The position numbers and the translations under genes are program-made. Below are positions 10,247-19,730 of a stretch of DNA of 64,000 bases, piece after piece (position 1 is the stretch's first letter; every line of letters starts with the position of its first letter). A model generated the notes under the pieces. It was given only the letters and a program-made list of their open reading frames with translations. It was not told the DNA's origin and made no database searches. This stretch comes from Chromohalobacter canadensis (GTDB lineage Bacteria > Pseudomonadota > Gammaproteobacteria > Pseudomonadales > Halomonadaceae). The stretch spans positions 3,162,001-3,226,000 of the forward strand of contig NZ_CP140151.1 in NCBI RefSeq assembly GCF_034479555.1. The letters are read 5' to 3'.

Positions 10247-11467
10247 TCATTGCGTCTGGCGAGGCAAGCCCATCGCCATGACGGCGCTGGCGGCGACCAG
10301 TGCTGCGGACAGTGCCAGGCAGGGCGCCAAGCCATAGGCCTGATAGACCCAGCCGGAAAGTATGGTACCGATGAGCCTCCCCATGGCATTGGCCATGTAG
10401 TAGAAGCCCACGTCCATGGAGACGCCCTCGGCGCGTGCGAAGCGCACGATCAAGTAGCTGTGCCAGCTCGAGTTGATGGCGAAGAGCACGCCGAACGCGA
10501 GAAGTCCGGTGACCAGCCAGGTGACGGTGGTCGCCAGCGGCGTGAAGGCGAGCAGGGCGGGAAGCAGGGCGAGTGCCACGGCCAAGATGACGGTGATACT
10601 GCGCGTATCGCCATGCAGGTATCGTGTGATGCGTGGGGCCTGGGTCTGAACCCCGCCGTAGCCGATCACCCAGACAGCCATCAGAATACCGACGCTCCAG
10701 AAGTTCCAACCGTGCTGATCGTAGAGAAACACCGGCAAGGCCACCACGAACCAGATATCGCGAGAGGCAAACAGGCACAGGCGTGCTGCCGCGAGGACAT
10801 TGACCGCGCGCGACGTGGAGAAAATCTCGCCGAACTTGGGCTTGGCCTTGGTACGGCCGAGGTCGGCACGCAAGCGCCATAGCGAAAGCCCCAGCACCAC
10901 GGCCAGCATCAGCCACATGGCGAGTATCGCGCCCTGGAAACCGATCAATGTCAGCAACAAGCCGCCGGCGAAGAAGCCGGCACCCTTGAGGGCATTCTTG
11001 GAACCCGTGAGTATGGCCACCCAGCGATACAGCGCGCCCTGGGCGTTGGTGCTGTCCTTGGGCACCAGCACCTTGACCGCACTCTTGGCGCTCATCTTGT
11101 TGAGATCCTTGGCGACCCCCGAGAGCGCCTGGGCAGCCATGACCCAGGGCACCGTCAAGGCTGAGGTCGGTACCAGCAGCATGCCCAAGGCGACCAACTG
11201 CAGCCCCAGACCGAGGTTCATGGTGCGGTTGAGTCCCAGGCGAGCGCCGAGCCAGCCACCGACGAAGTTGGTGACCACGCCGAAGGCCTCGTAGAACAGG
11301 AATAGCAGGGCGATTTCCAGCGGCGAATAGCCAAGCTGATGGAAATGCAGCACCACCAGCATGCGCAAGGCGCCGTCGGTCAGCGTGAAGGCCCAATAAT
11401 TGCCCGTGACCAGCAGGTACTGGCGTATTTCGAAGGGCAGGGCGCGCAGGCGTTCCAGGGTCGTCAT
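10247..11467 (-). CDS. arsJ: ArsJ, organoarsenical (1-arseno-3-phosphoglycerate) efflux MFS permease
   Basis: A 406-residue MFS transporter with about 12 membrane segments. It begins [20 protein letters not shown], as in ArsJ proteins. Known role: it exports 1-arseno-3-phosphoglycerate made by the partner GAPDH; the product then falls apart to arsenate outside the cell. The start at 11467 is chosen because its ATG overlaps the gapdh stop codon (ATGA), giving translational coupling. A GTG 22 codons upstream is in frame but lies inside gapdh. Last gene of the arsHCR-gapdh-arsJ operon. Confidence 0.93.
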   Translation of the reverse strand: MTTLERLRALPFEIRQYLLVTGNYWAFTLTDGALRMLVVLHFHQLGYSPLEIALLFLFYEAFGVVTNFVGGWLGARLGLNRTMNLGLGLQLVALGMLLVPTSALTVPWVMAAQALSGVAKDLNKMSAKSAVKVLVPKDSTNAQGALYRWVAILTGSKNALKGAGFFAGGLLLTLIGFQGAILAMWLMLAVVLGLSLWRLRADLGRTKAKPKFGEIFSTSRAVNVLAAARLCLFASRDIWFVVALPVFLYDQHGWNFWSVGILMAVWVIGYGGVQTQAPRITRYLHGDTRSITVILAVALALLPALLAFTPLATTVTWLVTGLLAFGVLFAINSSWHSYLIVRFARAEGVSMDVGFYYMANAMGRLIGTILSGWVYQAYGLAPCLALSAALVAASAVMAMGLPRQTQ

Positions 11468-12495
11468 CGTGCTGTTTCCCGGGCGTTGCCGACTTTCAAG
11501 GCTAGCTCCACCGTGCGATTGGCATAGCCCCACTCATTGTCGTACCACGCATAGAGTTTTACCTGCGTCTCGTTGATCACCATCGTCGATGGGGCATCTA
11601 TGATCGCGCTGCGCGGATCGGTGCGATAGTCGATGGAAACCAGCGGGCGCTTTTCGTAGCCCAGAATGCCGGCCAGTTCGCCTTTGGCGGCGGCTTCGAG
11701 CGCGCCATTGATCTCTTCTACGGTGACCTCGCTTTCCAACTCGAAGACCATGTCGGTGAGCGAGGCGTTGGCCAGCGGCACGCGCACGGCGTGGCCGTTG
11801 AGCTTGCCTTCCAGCTCGGGAAAGATAGCCGTGATCGCCTTGGCCGAGCCCGTCGTGGTGGGGATCAGGCTCATGCCGCAGGCCCGAGCACGGCGAAGGT
11901 CCTTGTGTGGGGCGTCGAGGATCGTCTGGGTGTTGGTGATGTCGTGCACCGTGGTCATCGAGCCATGGCGGATGCCGAAGGTCTCGTGAATGACTTTGAC
12001 TACCGGCGCCAGGCAGTTGGTAGTGCAACTGGCCGCGGTGACGATGCGGTGTCGCTCGGGGACGAAATCGCCATCGTTGACGCCCATCACCACGTTGAGC
12101 ACTTCGGGGTCCTTGACCGGTGCGGAGACTACGACGCGTGGCACGCCTTGATCGAGATAGGGCTGCAGCTTGGCCGCCGTGGTCATGGCGCCCGAGGCTT
12201 CGATCACCACGTCGCACTGAGACCAGTCGCTGTTGGCGAGATCGCGATGGGTACTGAAGACGATCGAGGTGTCATCGATGATGAGCCAATCCGTCTCGGC
12301 GCGAATGCCCGCGCCGGGGGACCAGTGGCCGTGTACCGAATCGAATTCCAGCAGATGAGCGAAGGTCGCCGCGTCACCACCGGGGTCGTTGATGCGGACG
12401 ACCTCCAGGGCCTGCGTCGCGCGCGATGCCCACAGAACGCGCAGGGCAAGGCGGCCTATGCGTCCGAAGCCGTTGATGCCGATGCGTAATGTCAT
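11464..12495 (-). CDS. ArsJ-associated glyceraldehyde-3-phosphate dehydrogenase
   Basis: A 343-residue GAPDH. The NAD-binding N-terminus is [10 protein letters not shown] (residues 6-15), the catalytic Cys157 is in AASCTTNC, and the partner histidine is in the usual [12 protein letters not shown] segment. In arsenic loci this enzyme uses arsenate in place of phosphate, giving 1-arseno-3-phosphoglycerate for ArsJ. The start at 12495 has AGGAG 7 bp upstream and overlaps the arsR stop (ATGA); the downstream end overlaps arsJ the same way. It is best read as a dedicated detoxification GAPDH, not the glycolytic enzyme. Confidence 0.92.
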   Translation of the reverse strand: MTLRIGINGFGRIGRLALRVLWASRATQALEVVRINDPGGDAATFAHLLEFDSVHGHWSPGAGIRAETDWLIIDDTSIVFSTHRDLANSDWSQCDVVIEASGAMTTAAKLQPYLDQGVPRVVVSAPVKDPEVLNVVMGVNDGDFVPERHRIVTAASCTTNCLAPVVKVIHETFGIRHGSMTTVHDITNTQTILDAPHKDLRRARACGMSLIPTTTGSAKAITAIFPELEGKLNGHAVRVPLANASLTDMVFELESEVTVEEINGALEAAAKGELAGILGYEKRPLVSIDYRTDPRSAIIDAPSTMVINETQVKLYAWYDNEWGYANRTVELALKVGNARETAR

Positions 12496-12899
12496 GCGAT
12501 ATCTCCTGAGGTGGAGGAAAAGAGGGCCGATGTGGACTCGGCGTGGCATGCCGCTTGGCGTCGGCTGGCGGTGCCGGCGTCGATGAGTCGTTGTCGGGCC
12601 GCGACGAAGGCCGCCGGCGCGGCGTCCCGTGAGGCCTCGAGGATAGGGTGTATCCAATCGGGCAGTGCCGGGTTCAGGCGATAGTAGATCCAGGCGCCCT
12701 GACGGCGACCATGCAGCAGGCCGGCTCGACGCAGGTGTGCCAGATGGCGCGATATCCTGGGTTGCGGAGCGGCCAGGGCCTCGGTCAGTTCACAGACGCA
12801 GAGCTCGGACTCGGTACCAAGCAGCAGGATAAGCGTCAAGCGGGTCTCGTCGGCGAGGCAGCGATGCAAAGCTGCCGGAGTCAGCGCTGCCGTGGTCAT
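12492..12899 (-). CDS. arsR: ArsR-family arsenite-responsive repressor (CVC type)
   Basis: A 135-residue SmtB/ArsR winged-helix protein. The metalloid site is the classic ELCVCEL motif with Cys34 and Cys36 at the start of the recognition region, followed by helix-turn-helix [18 protein letters not shown]. Arsenite binding releases it from DNA. It lies third in the operon, 3 bp after arsC and overlapping gapdh by 4 bp, so it is autoregulated if it acts at the arsH promoter. The C-terminal 30 residues are longer than the minimum family length. Confidence 0.93.
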   Translation of the reverse strand: MTTAALTPAALHRCLADETRLTLILLLGTESELCVCELTEALAAPQPRISRHLAHLRRAGLLHGRRQGAWIYYRLNPALPDWIHPILEASRDAAPAAFVAARQRLIDAGTASRRQAACHAESTSALFSSTSGDIA

Positions 12900-12902
12900 G
12901 GT

Positions 12903-13319
12903 TCAAGCCTCCCGAGACTGGACGTTCAACCATAGCCGCAAGCGCCCGCGGATTTCCTCGAGAGTTTGTGTATAGGCGCCGTCACGCGCATTGAGGCGCG
13001 GATCGAGGATGTCCCAGAACAGCAGTTCGTCGGTGTTGCCTTGCCAGTCGCGGCAACGCTGCTGGGCTTTTTCGCAGAGGATGATCACGCTGTCGAAATG
13101 CTCGCCGGCGTAGGCATCCAGCGATTCGCTGGCCAGGCCTGAGGTGTCGATGCCCAGCTCTTCGAGCGCTTGCAAGGCCGCTTGCTGTGGCGCGTCGGGT
13201 TCGACGCCGGCGCTGTAGGCCTCGAAGCGCTTTCCGGCCATGTGACGCAGCAGGGCCTCAGCCATCAACGAGCGGGCCGAGTTGGCGTTGCAGAGAAAGA
13301 GAACGCGTTTTTTGCTCAT
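12903..13319 (-). CDS. arsC: Arsenate reductase, thioredoxin-coupled (LMW phosphatase fold)
   Basis: A 138-residue enzyme reducing arsenate to arsenite. The P-loop Cys10 is in CNANSARS (CX5R). Cys82 and Cys89 in LCEKAQQRC occupy the same numbers as the redox triad of the staphylococcal pI258 enzyme, which points to thioredoxin as electron donor. The DPR-type acid loop is LDPRLNA. It lies between arsH and arsR in the operon; its product arsenite would leave by ArsB (14501). Confidence 0.92.
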   Translation of the reverse strand: MSKKRVLFLCNANSARSLMAEALLRHMAGKRFEAYSAGVEPDAPQQAALQALEELGIDTSGLASESLDAYAGEHFDSVIILCEKAQQRCRDWQGNTDELLFWDILDPRLNARDGAYTQTLEEIRGRLRLWLNVQSREA

Positions 13320-13322
13320 GGG

Positions 13323-13373
13323 TCAGCCTCGTTGGATATATGCCCAGACGAATATGCCCGAGATCCATGTCAT
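13323..13373 (-). other. Hydrophobic micro-ORF between arsH and arsC
   Basis: A 16-codon ATG frame encodes MTWISGIFVWAYIQRG, in the same frame as arsH and open from the arsH stop onward. There is no convincing ribosome site. It could be a tiny membrane peptide or the last trace of a deleted permease gene (for example an Acr3-like one), but I cannot assign it. Confidence 0.25.
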
Positions 13374-13391
13374 TTCGATGAACGTGCCGGG

Positions 13392-14102
13392 CTACATGCC
13401 GCGTTGATTGACGCGTCGAGATACCTCCTCGGCACTTTCCTTGCGCTCCGAGTAGCGGTCGGTGAGCAGTTCGCTACGATCGCGTGTCAGCAGCGTGAAC
13501 TTCATCAACTCTTCCATGACATCGACGATGCGGTCGTAGAGCGGTGAGGCTTGCATGCGGTCATCGTCGTCGAATTCCAGGAACGCCTTGGGCACCGATG
13601 ACTGATTGGGGATGGTCAGCATGCGCATCCAGCGGCCGAGAATACGTAGCTGGTTGACCGTATTGAAGGATTGCGACCCGCCGGACACCTGCATGACCGC
13701 CAGCGTCTTGCCCTGCGTCGGGCGCACGCCACCCAGCGCCAGAGGAATCCAGTCGATCTGTGCCTTCATGATGCCGCTCATCGCGCCGTGGCGTTCCGGA
13801 GAGCACCACACCATGCCTTCCGCCCATTGGGCCAGTTCACGTAGTTCCTGCACCTTGGGGTGCGAGGCCTCCTCGCTGTCCGGCAAGGGCAGGCCACGCG
13901 GATCGAAAAGCCGTGTCTCGGCGCCCATGGCCGTGAGCAGGCGAGCGGCTTCCTCGCTGGCCAGGCGGCTGAACGAACGTTCGCGCAGCGAGCCATACAG
14001 CAGCAGGATGCGCGGCGGATGCTCGCTGGGGCGTGGCGCCAGCAGGTCCTCGGCGGAGGGCACGGCGAAGCATGTCGCGTCGAGGTTGGGTAGATCGTGC
14101 AT
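13392..14102 (-). CDS. arsH: ArsH, NADPH-dependent FMN reductase / organoarsenical oxidase
   Basis: A 236-residue flavodoxin-fold enzyme. The FMN phosphate loop is [11 protein letters not shown] (about residues 36-46) and the NADPH/FMN segment is [18 protein letters not shown] (about 101-118), both typical of ArsH. It oxidises trivalent aromatic and methyl arsenicals and reduces quinones or oxygen. The start at 14102 is preferred because ACAGGAG sits 7-8 bp upstream; a frame ten codons longer exists. First gene of the minus-strand ars operon, divergent from a second arsR 55 bp away. Confidence 0.92.
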   Translation of the reverse strand: MHDLPNLDATCFAVPSAEDLLAPRPSEHPPRILLLYGSLRERSFSRLASEEAARLLTAMGAETRLFDPRGLPLPDSEEASHPKVQELRELAQWAEGMVWCSPERHGAMSGIMKAQIDWIPLALGGVRPTQGKTLAVMQVSGGSQSFNTVNQLRILGRWMRMLTIPNQSSVPKAFLEFDDDDRMQASPLYDRIVDVMEELMKFTLLTRDRSELLTDRYSERKESAEEVSRRVNQRGM

Positions 14103-14157
14103 GAGCGACTCCTGTGTGGGATAGTCGGGCAAACGTAACTTCTATCGTTGTGCAAAT
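14103..14157. promoter_or_regulatory. arsH / arsR2 divergent control region
   Basis: 55 bp between two divergent start codons. It contains AACG (14132-14135) mirrored by CGTT across ten bases, a candidate ArsR half-site pair, and TATCGT as a possible -10 for arsR2. No ribosome site precedes the arsR2 ATG, which suggests a leaderless transcript. Confidence 0.4.
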
Positions 14158-14484
14158 ATGGAAACGAATGACGCTCTCAAGGCCTTGTCGGCGCTGGCGC
14201 AGCGCACGCGACTGGCGGTTTTTCGGCACCTGGTGGGGGTCGGCCCCGATGGCGCCTTCGCCGGCGATATCGCCGAGGCGCTTGGGGTCTCGCCCTCGAC
14301 GCTTTCCTTCCACCTCAAGGAGCTCACGCACGCCGGTTTGGTGCATGGCGAAGCACATGGCCGGCATGTGCATTACCGCGCCGATTTTTCGCAAATGCGT
14401 GGCCTGGTGGATTATCTGACAGCGCATTGCTGCGATGACCAGCCCGAGCGTTGCCGTCTGCCGGATGATGCGGGGCGATGCTGA
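14158..14484 (+). CDS. arsR: ArsR-family repressor, C-terminal cysteine type
   Basis: A 108-residue winged-helix protein with helix-turn-helix VSPSTLSFHLKELTHAGL. It has no CVC motif; instead a C-terminal cluster Cys91-Cys92 with Cys99 (HCCDDQPERC) resembles the arsenite site of the Acidithiobacillus-type ArsR, an independently evolved sensor site. It is divergent from arsH and convergent with arsB (16 bp gap), on the strand opposite to all other ars genes. It probably controls the shared arsH promoter together with or instead of the CVC-type ArsR. Confidence 0.9.
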   Translation: METNDALKALSALAQRTRLAVFRHLVGVGPDGAFAGDIAEALGVSPSTLSFHLKELTHAGLVHGEAHGRHVHYRADFSQMRGLVDYLTAHCCDDQPERCRLPDDAGRC

Positions 14485-14500
14485 TCCTGGGCTTGCTGCT

Positions 14501-15793
14501 TCATATATCGAGCAACTGTAGCCAGGCGGCCAGCGCCAGCAAGGTGACCGTCAGCACGGGAACGGTGAGCACGATGCCTACGCGGAAATAGTAGCCCCAA
14601 CTGATGGTCATGCCCTTGCGCGACAATACGTGCAGCCACAGCAAGGTGGCGAGGCTGCCGATGGGCGTGATCTTGGGTCCCAGATCGCTACCGATGACGT
14701 TGGCATAGACCATCGCTCGCTGGGTCAGATCGGTGACGTCGCTGGCGTCGATCGACAAGGCGACCACCAGCACGGTGGGCATGTTGTTCATCACCGAGGA
14801 AAGCCCGGCGGCGATGAAGCCGGTGCCCAGCGTGGCGATCCACGGGCCATGCCCACCCAGCCATTCCAGACCGCCGGCGATCATGTCGGTAAGCCCGGCG
14901 TTGCGCAGGCCATACACCACCAGGTACATGCCCAGCGAGAACACCACGATGTTCCAGGGTGCCTCGCGGAGCACCTTACGGGTGCGAATGTGCCGGCCGC
15001 GCTGGGCGATGACGAAGAGGATCAGCGCGCCAAGAGCGGCGATCACGCAGACCGGTACGCCTAGCGGTTCGGCGACGAAAAAGCCGATCAGCAAGAGCCC
15101 CAGCACCCACCAGCCGGCCTTGAACACCGCCGGATCGCGGATCGCATCGCGGGGCGTGCGCAGCTCGTCGAGTGCATAGGAGTCGGGGATGGCACGGCGG
15201 AAGAACAGGTACAGCATGCCAAGCGATGCCAGGACCGAGACGACGTTGACCACCACCATCACCTTGGCGTATTCGCCGAAGCCGATCTCGAAATAGTCCG
15301 CTGAGACGATATTGACCAGATTGGAGACTACCAGCGGCAGACTGGCGGTATCAGCGATGAATCCGGCTGCCATGACGAAGGCCAGTGTCGCACCGGCGCT
15401 GAAGCCCAGGGCGATGAGCATTTCGAAGACGATGGGAGTGAGAATCAGGGCGGCACCGTCATTGGCGAAGACCGCCGCCACCAGAGCGCCGAGCAGGATC
15501 ACCAGAGCGAATAGACGAGCACCTCGGCCGTTGCCCCAGCGCCCGATGTGCAGTGCCGCCCACTCGAAGAAACCGGCTTCGTCGAGGAGCAGGCTGGTGA
15601 TGATGATGGCGATGAAGGTAAACGTCGCGTTCCAGACGATGCTCCAGACAGCGGGAATATCCTCGAGGTGGATGACGCCGGTGAGCAGGGCGACCAAGGC
15701 GCCGGCGCTTGCGCTCCAACCAATGCCCAGACCGCGTGGCTGCCAGATGACCAGGACGAGCGTGACGATGAAGAGGGGAAGAGCGAGTAGCAT
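14501..15793 (-). CDS. arsB: ArsB arsenite efflux permease
   Basis: A 430-residue membrane protein, the length of enterobacterial ArsB (429), of the ArsB/NhaD ion-transporter superfamily with about 12 membrane segments. Conserved parts include [14 protein letters not shown] (about residues 108-121) and the second-half motif [11 protein letters not shown] (about 336-346). It expels arsenite made by ArsC using the membrane potential. There is no arsA in the window, so it works as a secondary carrier. It is transcribed toward arsR2 and arsH with no visible terminator in the 16-bp gap. Confidence 0.93.
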   Translation of the reverse strand: MLLALPLFIVTLVLVIWQPRGLGIGWSASAGALVALLTGVIHLEDIPAVWSIVWNATFTFIAIIITSLLLDEAGFFEWAALHIGRWGNGRGARLFALVILLGALVAAVFANDGAALILTPIVFEMLIALGFSAGATLAFVMAAGFIADTASLPLVVSNLVNIVSADYFEIGFGEYAKVMVVVNVVSVLASLGMLYLFFRRAIPDSYALDELRTPRDAIRDPAVFKAGWWVLGLLLIGFFVAEPLGVPVCVIAALGALILFVIAQRGRHIRTRKVLREAPWNIVVFSLGMYLVVYGLRNAGLTDMIAGGLEWLGGHGPWIATLGTGFIAAGLSSVMNNMPTVLVVALSIDASDVTDLTQRAMVYANVIGSDLGPKITPIGSLATLLWLHVLSRKGMTISWGYYFRVGIVLTVPVLTVTLLALAAWLQLLDI

Positions 15794-15888
15794 GCTATGT
15801 CCGAAGCGGGTGAGTGGATCGCGATGATTCTATATTTAAATAATTATCGAAATGTTGCAAACGTCCGCGTTGACGACTTCTCCCCTTA
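15794..15888 (-). promoter_or_regulatory. arsB upstream region
   Basis: 95 bp between ktrB and arsB with an AT-rich core (TATATTTAAATAATTAT near 15832-15848, including palindromic ATTTAAAT). It is the only AT-rich patch here, so promoter or operator function is likely. No strong Shine-Dalgarno precedes the arsB ATG. Confidence 0.35.
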
Positions 15889-17250
15889 TCAGCCGATCTG
15901 GATATGACCCTCGGCATAGCGCATGCCACCTGTGCGCCGCGTGGCGAGGAAGTAGCCCAACGACAGCGGCCCGACACGCCCCAGCAGCATGGTCAGGATC
16001 AGCATCCATTGTCCGGGGCTTGAGAGCTCCTCGGTGATGCCACGTGACAGTCCCACGGTGCCGAACGCCGAGACGCTCTCGAAGGCCAGATCGAGAAATG
16101 TCTGGCGGCTATCGGTGATGGTAAGCACCAGCAGCGTCACGAACACCAGCGCGACCCCGGCGAGTGCCACGGCGATGGCCTTCATTACGGTCTGCTGAGA
16201 GATCGAGCGCCCGAAGGCCGCGGGTTGCGTGCCGCGCAGGAAGGCGCGGGCCACCAGGATGAGGACGATGAAGGTGGTGAGCTTGATCCCGCTGGCAGTG
16301 GAGCTCGCGCCGCCGCCGATGAACATCAAAAGCATGGTGAGCAGCGACGAGGCATCGGTCATGGCGGCGGTATCCACGCTGTTGAAACCTGCCGTGCGCG
16401 GTGTTACGGCCTGAAACCAGGCGGCTTGAAGCTTGTCGCCGAGACTTTCAAGCCCACCCAGCGTGGCGGGGTTATGCCACTCGAGGCACCCCAGTGCCAG
16501 CATGGCGACGAGGTTGACGGCCAGAGTGGCGCAAAGCACCACCTTGGTTTGCATCGAAAAGCGGCCCCACCGACGCTTCTCACGCACATCGCTGATGACC
16601 ACGAAACCCAGTCCGCCGACGATGAACAGCCCGCTTACGACAAGCGTTACCAGAGAGTTGCCGGCGTCACGCATCAGGCTATCGGGCCACAGTGAGAAGC
16701 CGGCGTTGTTGAACGCGGATACGGCATGAAACAGGCTTGCCCATAGCCCTCGTGACCAGCCCAGCTCCGGCACCCAATGCAGTGCCAACAACGCGGTGCC
16801 CAGCGCCTCGACCACCAGGGCAAAGGTGACCACCATGCGTACCAGTTGCGAGAGCGCGCCGAAGGAGGTTTCGCCGAGTGCTTCGCGCACCAGTGTTTGC
16901 TGCTGCAAGGGGAGGCGTGCACCGAGCAGGAGCAGCGTCAAGGCGCCGAAGGTCATGAAGCCGAGCCCGCCGATCTGGATCAGCACCAGTAGGATGGCCT
17001 GACCCAAGGCGGTGAAACTGCTGGTATCCATGACCGCCAAGCCAGTGACGGTGATCGCAGAGGTCGCCGTGAACAGCGCCTGATGCCAGGCAAGCGGCTG
17101 GGTCGCGGCACCGGGTAGCATCAACAAGCCGCTTCCCAGCAGGCACAATAGGGTAAAACCCAGCAGCAGGGATTCCGGCGGGGAAAGCCGTAGGACGCGC
17201 CCGTGTGGCGCATGCCGGAACGGACGCGTCAGACGCTTCCAGAGATGCAT
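15889..17250 (-). CDS. ktrB: Potassium uptake protein, TrkH/KtrB family
   Basis: A 453-residue membrane channel protein with four pore-loop repeats, visible as TSAITVTGL (first), SAFNNAGF, TPRTAGFNSV and SAFGTVGLSRG (fourth), each carrying the selectivity-filter glycine. The start at 17250 has GAGGAGA 8 bp upstream; an in-frame ATG 24 codons earlier overlaps the ktrA end. The shorter length and partner gene favour Ktr (Na+-linked K+ uptake) over TrkH. It forms a unit with the regulatory subunit encoded 55 bp upstream. Confidence 0.9.
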   Translation of the reverse strand: MHLWKRLTRPFRHAPHGRVLRLSPPESLLLGFTLLCLLGSGLLMLPGAATQPLAWHQALFTATSAITVTGLAVMDTSSFTALGQAILLVLIQIGGLGFMTFGALTLLLLGARLPLQQQTLVREALGETSFGALSQLVRMVVTFALVVEALGTALLALHWVPELGWSRGLWASLFHAVSAFNNAGFSLWPDSLMRDAGNSLVTLVVSGLFIVGGLGFVVISDVREKRRWGRFSMQTKVVLCATLAVNLVAMLALGCLEWHNPATLGGLESLGDKLQAAWFQAVTPRTAGFNSVDTAAMTDASSLLTMLLMFIGGGASSTASGIKLTTFIVLILVARAFLRGTQPAAFGRSISQQTVMKAIAVALAGVALVFVTLLVLTITDSRQTFLDLAFESVSAFGTVGLSRGITEELSSPGQWMLILTMLLGRVGPLSLGYFLATRRTGGMRYAEGHIQIG

Positions 17251-17305
17251 GCTCAGCGTTCTCCTCGGTTGCCGAACGCCCAGGCACGCTGTGACGGTAC
17301 GCCCA

Positions 17306-17962
17306 TCATAATTTGTTGCCAAGCTCGCGTAGGGCGGCGAGATCGCCCATCAACACGAGGTGATCGCCGCAGACGAGGGCGATGTCGTGTCCGGGTGCAC
17401 GGATCACATCGTCGCCTCGCTTGATAGCCACTAGCTGGAGCGCGCGTTCATCGATCCCCAGGTTGGCGACAGTCTCGCACCGCTCGGTGAGGCGCTCGGT
17501 GGTTTCGATTTCGACGATGAATTCGCGTTCGCCGAGACGAATGAAATCGACCATGGCATGATAATTGAGGCTTTCGGCGACGCGGATGCCGCTATCGTAT
17601 TCGGGGTAGACGATATGGTCTGCGCCGAGGCGGTCGAGTAGTTTGTGATGAGCGTCGGAATGCGCCTTGGCCCAGATTTCGCGTGCTCCGAGTTCCTTGG
17701 CGTGCACTGTGCAGATCACGCTGGCCTCTAGGTTGCCGTCGACGTCGATGATCACGGCGTCGTAATTCTCGAGGGAAAGCTCGGCGAGGGATTTCTCGTC
17801 GGTGACATCGGCGATCACGGCGTGATCGAGATGCTCGGCCATGGCATCGACACGGGCCTCGTCGCGGTCGACGCCAAGCAGTTGATTATTATGGCGCTTG
17901 AGTTCGCGCGCGACCGTGCTACCGAAATAGCCGAGTCCGAGGATGGCGAATTGGCGAGACAT
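17306..17962 (-). CDS. ktrA: Potassium uptake regulatory subunit, TrkA/KtrA family
   Basis: A 218-residue cytoplasmic RCK protein. The Rossmann motif GLGYFGSTVAREL starts at residue 9 and is followed by the acidic strand end GVDRD; a C-terminal TrkA_C domain occupies about residues 135-218. It binds nucleotides and gates KtrB. The start at 17962 is set by AAGGAGG 5-6 bp upstream. First gene of the ktrAB unit, divergent from the NSS transporter. Confidence 0.9.
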   Translation of the reverse strand: MSRQFAILGLGYFGSTVARELKRHNNQLLGVDRDEARVDAMAEHLDHAVIADVTDEKSLAELSLENYDAVIIDVDGNLEASVICTVHAKELGAREIWAKAHSDAHHKLLDRLGADHIVYPEYDSGIRVAESLNYHAMVDFIRLGEREFIVEIETTERLTERCETVANLGIDERALQLVAIKRGDDVIRAPGHDIALVCGDHLVLMGDLAALRELGNKL

Positions 17963-18167
17963 GCGGCCTCCTTGGCTTGTCGCCCTTACTGCCACACGCA
18001 GGCGGCATTTCGTGGCAGCTTCGCATATGCCGGGGCCAGGCTCCAGCGCACGCAATAATGGTATGGCGCGCGGTTCGCGAAATGCCAACGGAAAACGGTA
18101 GAATCTCGCGGTGGCAAGTGCTCGCGCCGCGCTGCATGAACCACAACAATAACCCTTCAGGTGAACC

Positions 18168-19628
18168 ATGACGGCAAGACAGCAACCCAAAAATCTTTGG
18201 ATCGGCCGCTGGGGCTTCGTGCTGGCGGCGACGGGCTCGGCGGTGGGCCTGGGCAATATCTGGAAGTTCCCCTACATGACCGGGGAGTACGGCGGCGGCG
18301 CCTTCGTACTCGTGTACCTGGCTTGCATTCTGTGCATTGGCATTCCCGCGATGATGACCGAGATCGCCTTCGGGCGGCGCGGTCGCGGCAGTCCCATCGA
18401 TGCGGTCAAGCGCGTGGCGCAGGAATCCGGGCGCGGCAAGATTTGGTCCGGCTTCGGCTGGATGTCGATGCTCGCCGGCTTCATGATTCTGTCGTTCTAC
18501 GTGGTCGTCGCAGGGTGGTCGCTGGCCTATCTGTGGAAGGCGCTCAGTGGTGGCTTGCAAGGCGGTAGTGTCGACGACATGGCGGCCATCTTTGGGGCCA
18601 ACAACGCCAATCCGTTGAGCCTGGGCGCGTGGAGTACCCTGGTGACGGTGGTGACCATGTGCATCGTCGGCAAGGGGGTGCAAGAGGGCATCGAGCGCAG
18701 CATGCGGTGGATGATGCCGGGGATGGTGCTGCTGTTGTTGGTGATGATCGTCTACGCCATGTTTTCGGGCGGCTTTGGCGAAGCGGTGACGTTCCTGTTC
18801 TCCTTTGAGGTCGGCAAGCTGTCGAGTGCGGGCCTGCTGGCGGCGATGGGGCATGCGTTCTTTACGTTGTCGCTGTCGGCCGGGGCGATCATGGCTTACG
18901 GCGCCTACCTGCCTGACAGCAAGTCCATCGCGCGCACCACCTTCACCGTGGCGATCTGCGACACGCTGATTGCATTGATGGCGGGGCTGGCGATCTTTCC
19001 GGCGATTTTCGCTAATGGTATGGATCCGGCCAGCGGCCCGGGGTTGATCTTCATGAGTCTGCCCCTGGCCTTCCAGCAGATGCCGATGGGAAGCGTGCTG
19101 CAGGTAATCTTCTTCGTGATGCTCAGCGTTGCGGCGCTGACCTCGGCGGTGTCGATGATCGAAGCCACTGTGGCTTGGCTGACCGAGCGCAAGGGCATGA
19201 GTCGCAAGGCGGCGGCCTGGAGCAGTGGCATCGTGCTCTGGTTGCTGAGCACATTAGCCATGCTGTCGTTCAACCTGGGCGCCGATTGGACGCTCGCCGG
19301 TAAGAACTTCTTCGATTGGCTTGATTACCTGACCTCGCGGTGGATGATGCCGCTGGGTGGCTTGGGCCTCTGCCTGATGGCGGGCTTCCTGCTGCGCGAC
19401 GAGATCTTTCGCGACGAGCTGCGCCTCTCCAGGTGGCAGCATGCCTTATGGCTGTTGATGGTGCGCTACGTCAGTCCGCTGGGGATCGTGCTGATCTTCA
19501 TCGACGCGTTGGGCGTGATGACCATCGACATTGGCAGCCAGTGGGTGTGGTTCCTCGCGGCTCTGGTGGTGATCACCGTGCTCGGCGAAATGCTGAGCCC
19601 GCGCGTGCGGCGTCAGTTCACCGGCTGA
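18168..19628 (+). CDS. Sodium-dependent transporter, NSS (SNF) family
   Basis: A 486-residue membrane protein with about 11-12 segments. The first helix carries the family Na+/substrate site ATGSAVGLGNIWKFPY (about residues 20-35), and helix 6 the SLSAGAIMAYGAYL type break (about 234-247). NSS proteins import amino acids or amines with sodium, which fits a halophile. The substrate cannot be read from sequence alone. The ATG follows CAGGTGAACC. It stands alone, divergent from ktrA. Confidence 0.88.
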   Translation: MTARQQPKNLWIGRWGFVLAATGSAVGLGNIWKFPYMTGEYGGGAFVLVYLACILCIGIPAMMTEIAFGRRGRGSPIDAVKRVAQESGRGKIWSGFGWMSMLAGFMILSFYVVVAGWSLAYLWKALSGGLQGGSVDDMAAIFGANNANPLSLGAWSTLVTVVTMCIVGKGVQEGIERSMRWMMPGMVLLLLVMIVYAMFSGGFGEAVTFLFSFEVGKLSSAGLLAAMGHAFFTLSLSAGAIMAYGAYLPDSKSIARTTFTVAICDTLIALMAGLAIFPAIFANGMDPASGPGLIFMSLPLAFQQMPMGSVLQVIFFVMLSVAALTSAVSMIEATVAWLTERKGMSRKAAAWSSGIVLWLLSTLAMLSFNLGADWTLAGKNFFDWLDYLTSRWMMPLGGLGLCLMAGFLLRDEIFRDELRLSRWQHALWLLMVRYVSPLGIVLIFIDALGVMTIDIGSQWVWFLAALVVITVLGEMLSPRVRRQFTG

Positions 19629-19662
19629 TTGCTGCTCAATTGCCAGATTGTTGCCGTACGAT

Positions 19663-19695
19663 GACGATGCCCGGCCTTGTTGGCCGGGCATCGTC
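19663..19695. terminator. Strong hairpin between convergent genes
   Basis: A perfect 14-bp stem, GACGATGCCCGGCC (19663-19676) and its complement (19682-19695), has a TTGTT loop and lies between the NSS gene and the SIMPL gene. T-runs are poor on both sides, but position and stability fit a bidirectional terminator. Confidence 0.55.
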
Positions 19696-19730
19696 GTTGT
19701 GAGAAGTGAGTAGATTGCCAGCGTGAGGCG

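Noticed and set aside
10176..11396. 406-codon minus-strand frame overlapping arsJ in another phase
   Set aside because: Arginine/histidine-rich composition typical of a wrong frame; ArsJ is clear in the neighbouring phase.
10247..15793. Arsenic region as a recent transposon-borne island
   Set aside because: No inverted repeats, transposase, integrase or target duplications at either edge, and base composition looks like the neighbours.
17963..18167. Search for an osmoregulatory operator between ktrA and the NSS gene
   Set aside because: Only a TAGAAT-like hexamer without a matching -35 was seen; not enough to report.
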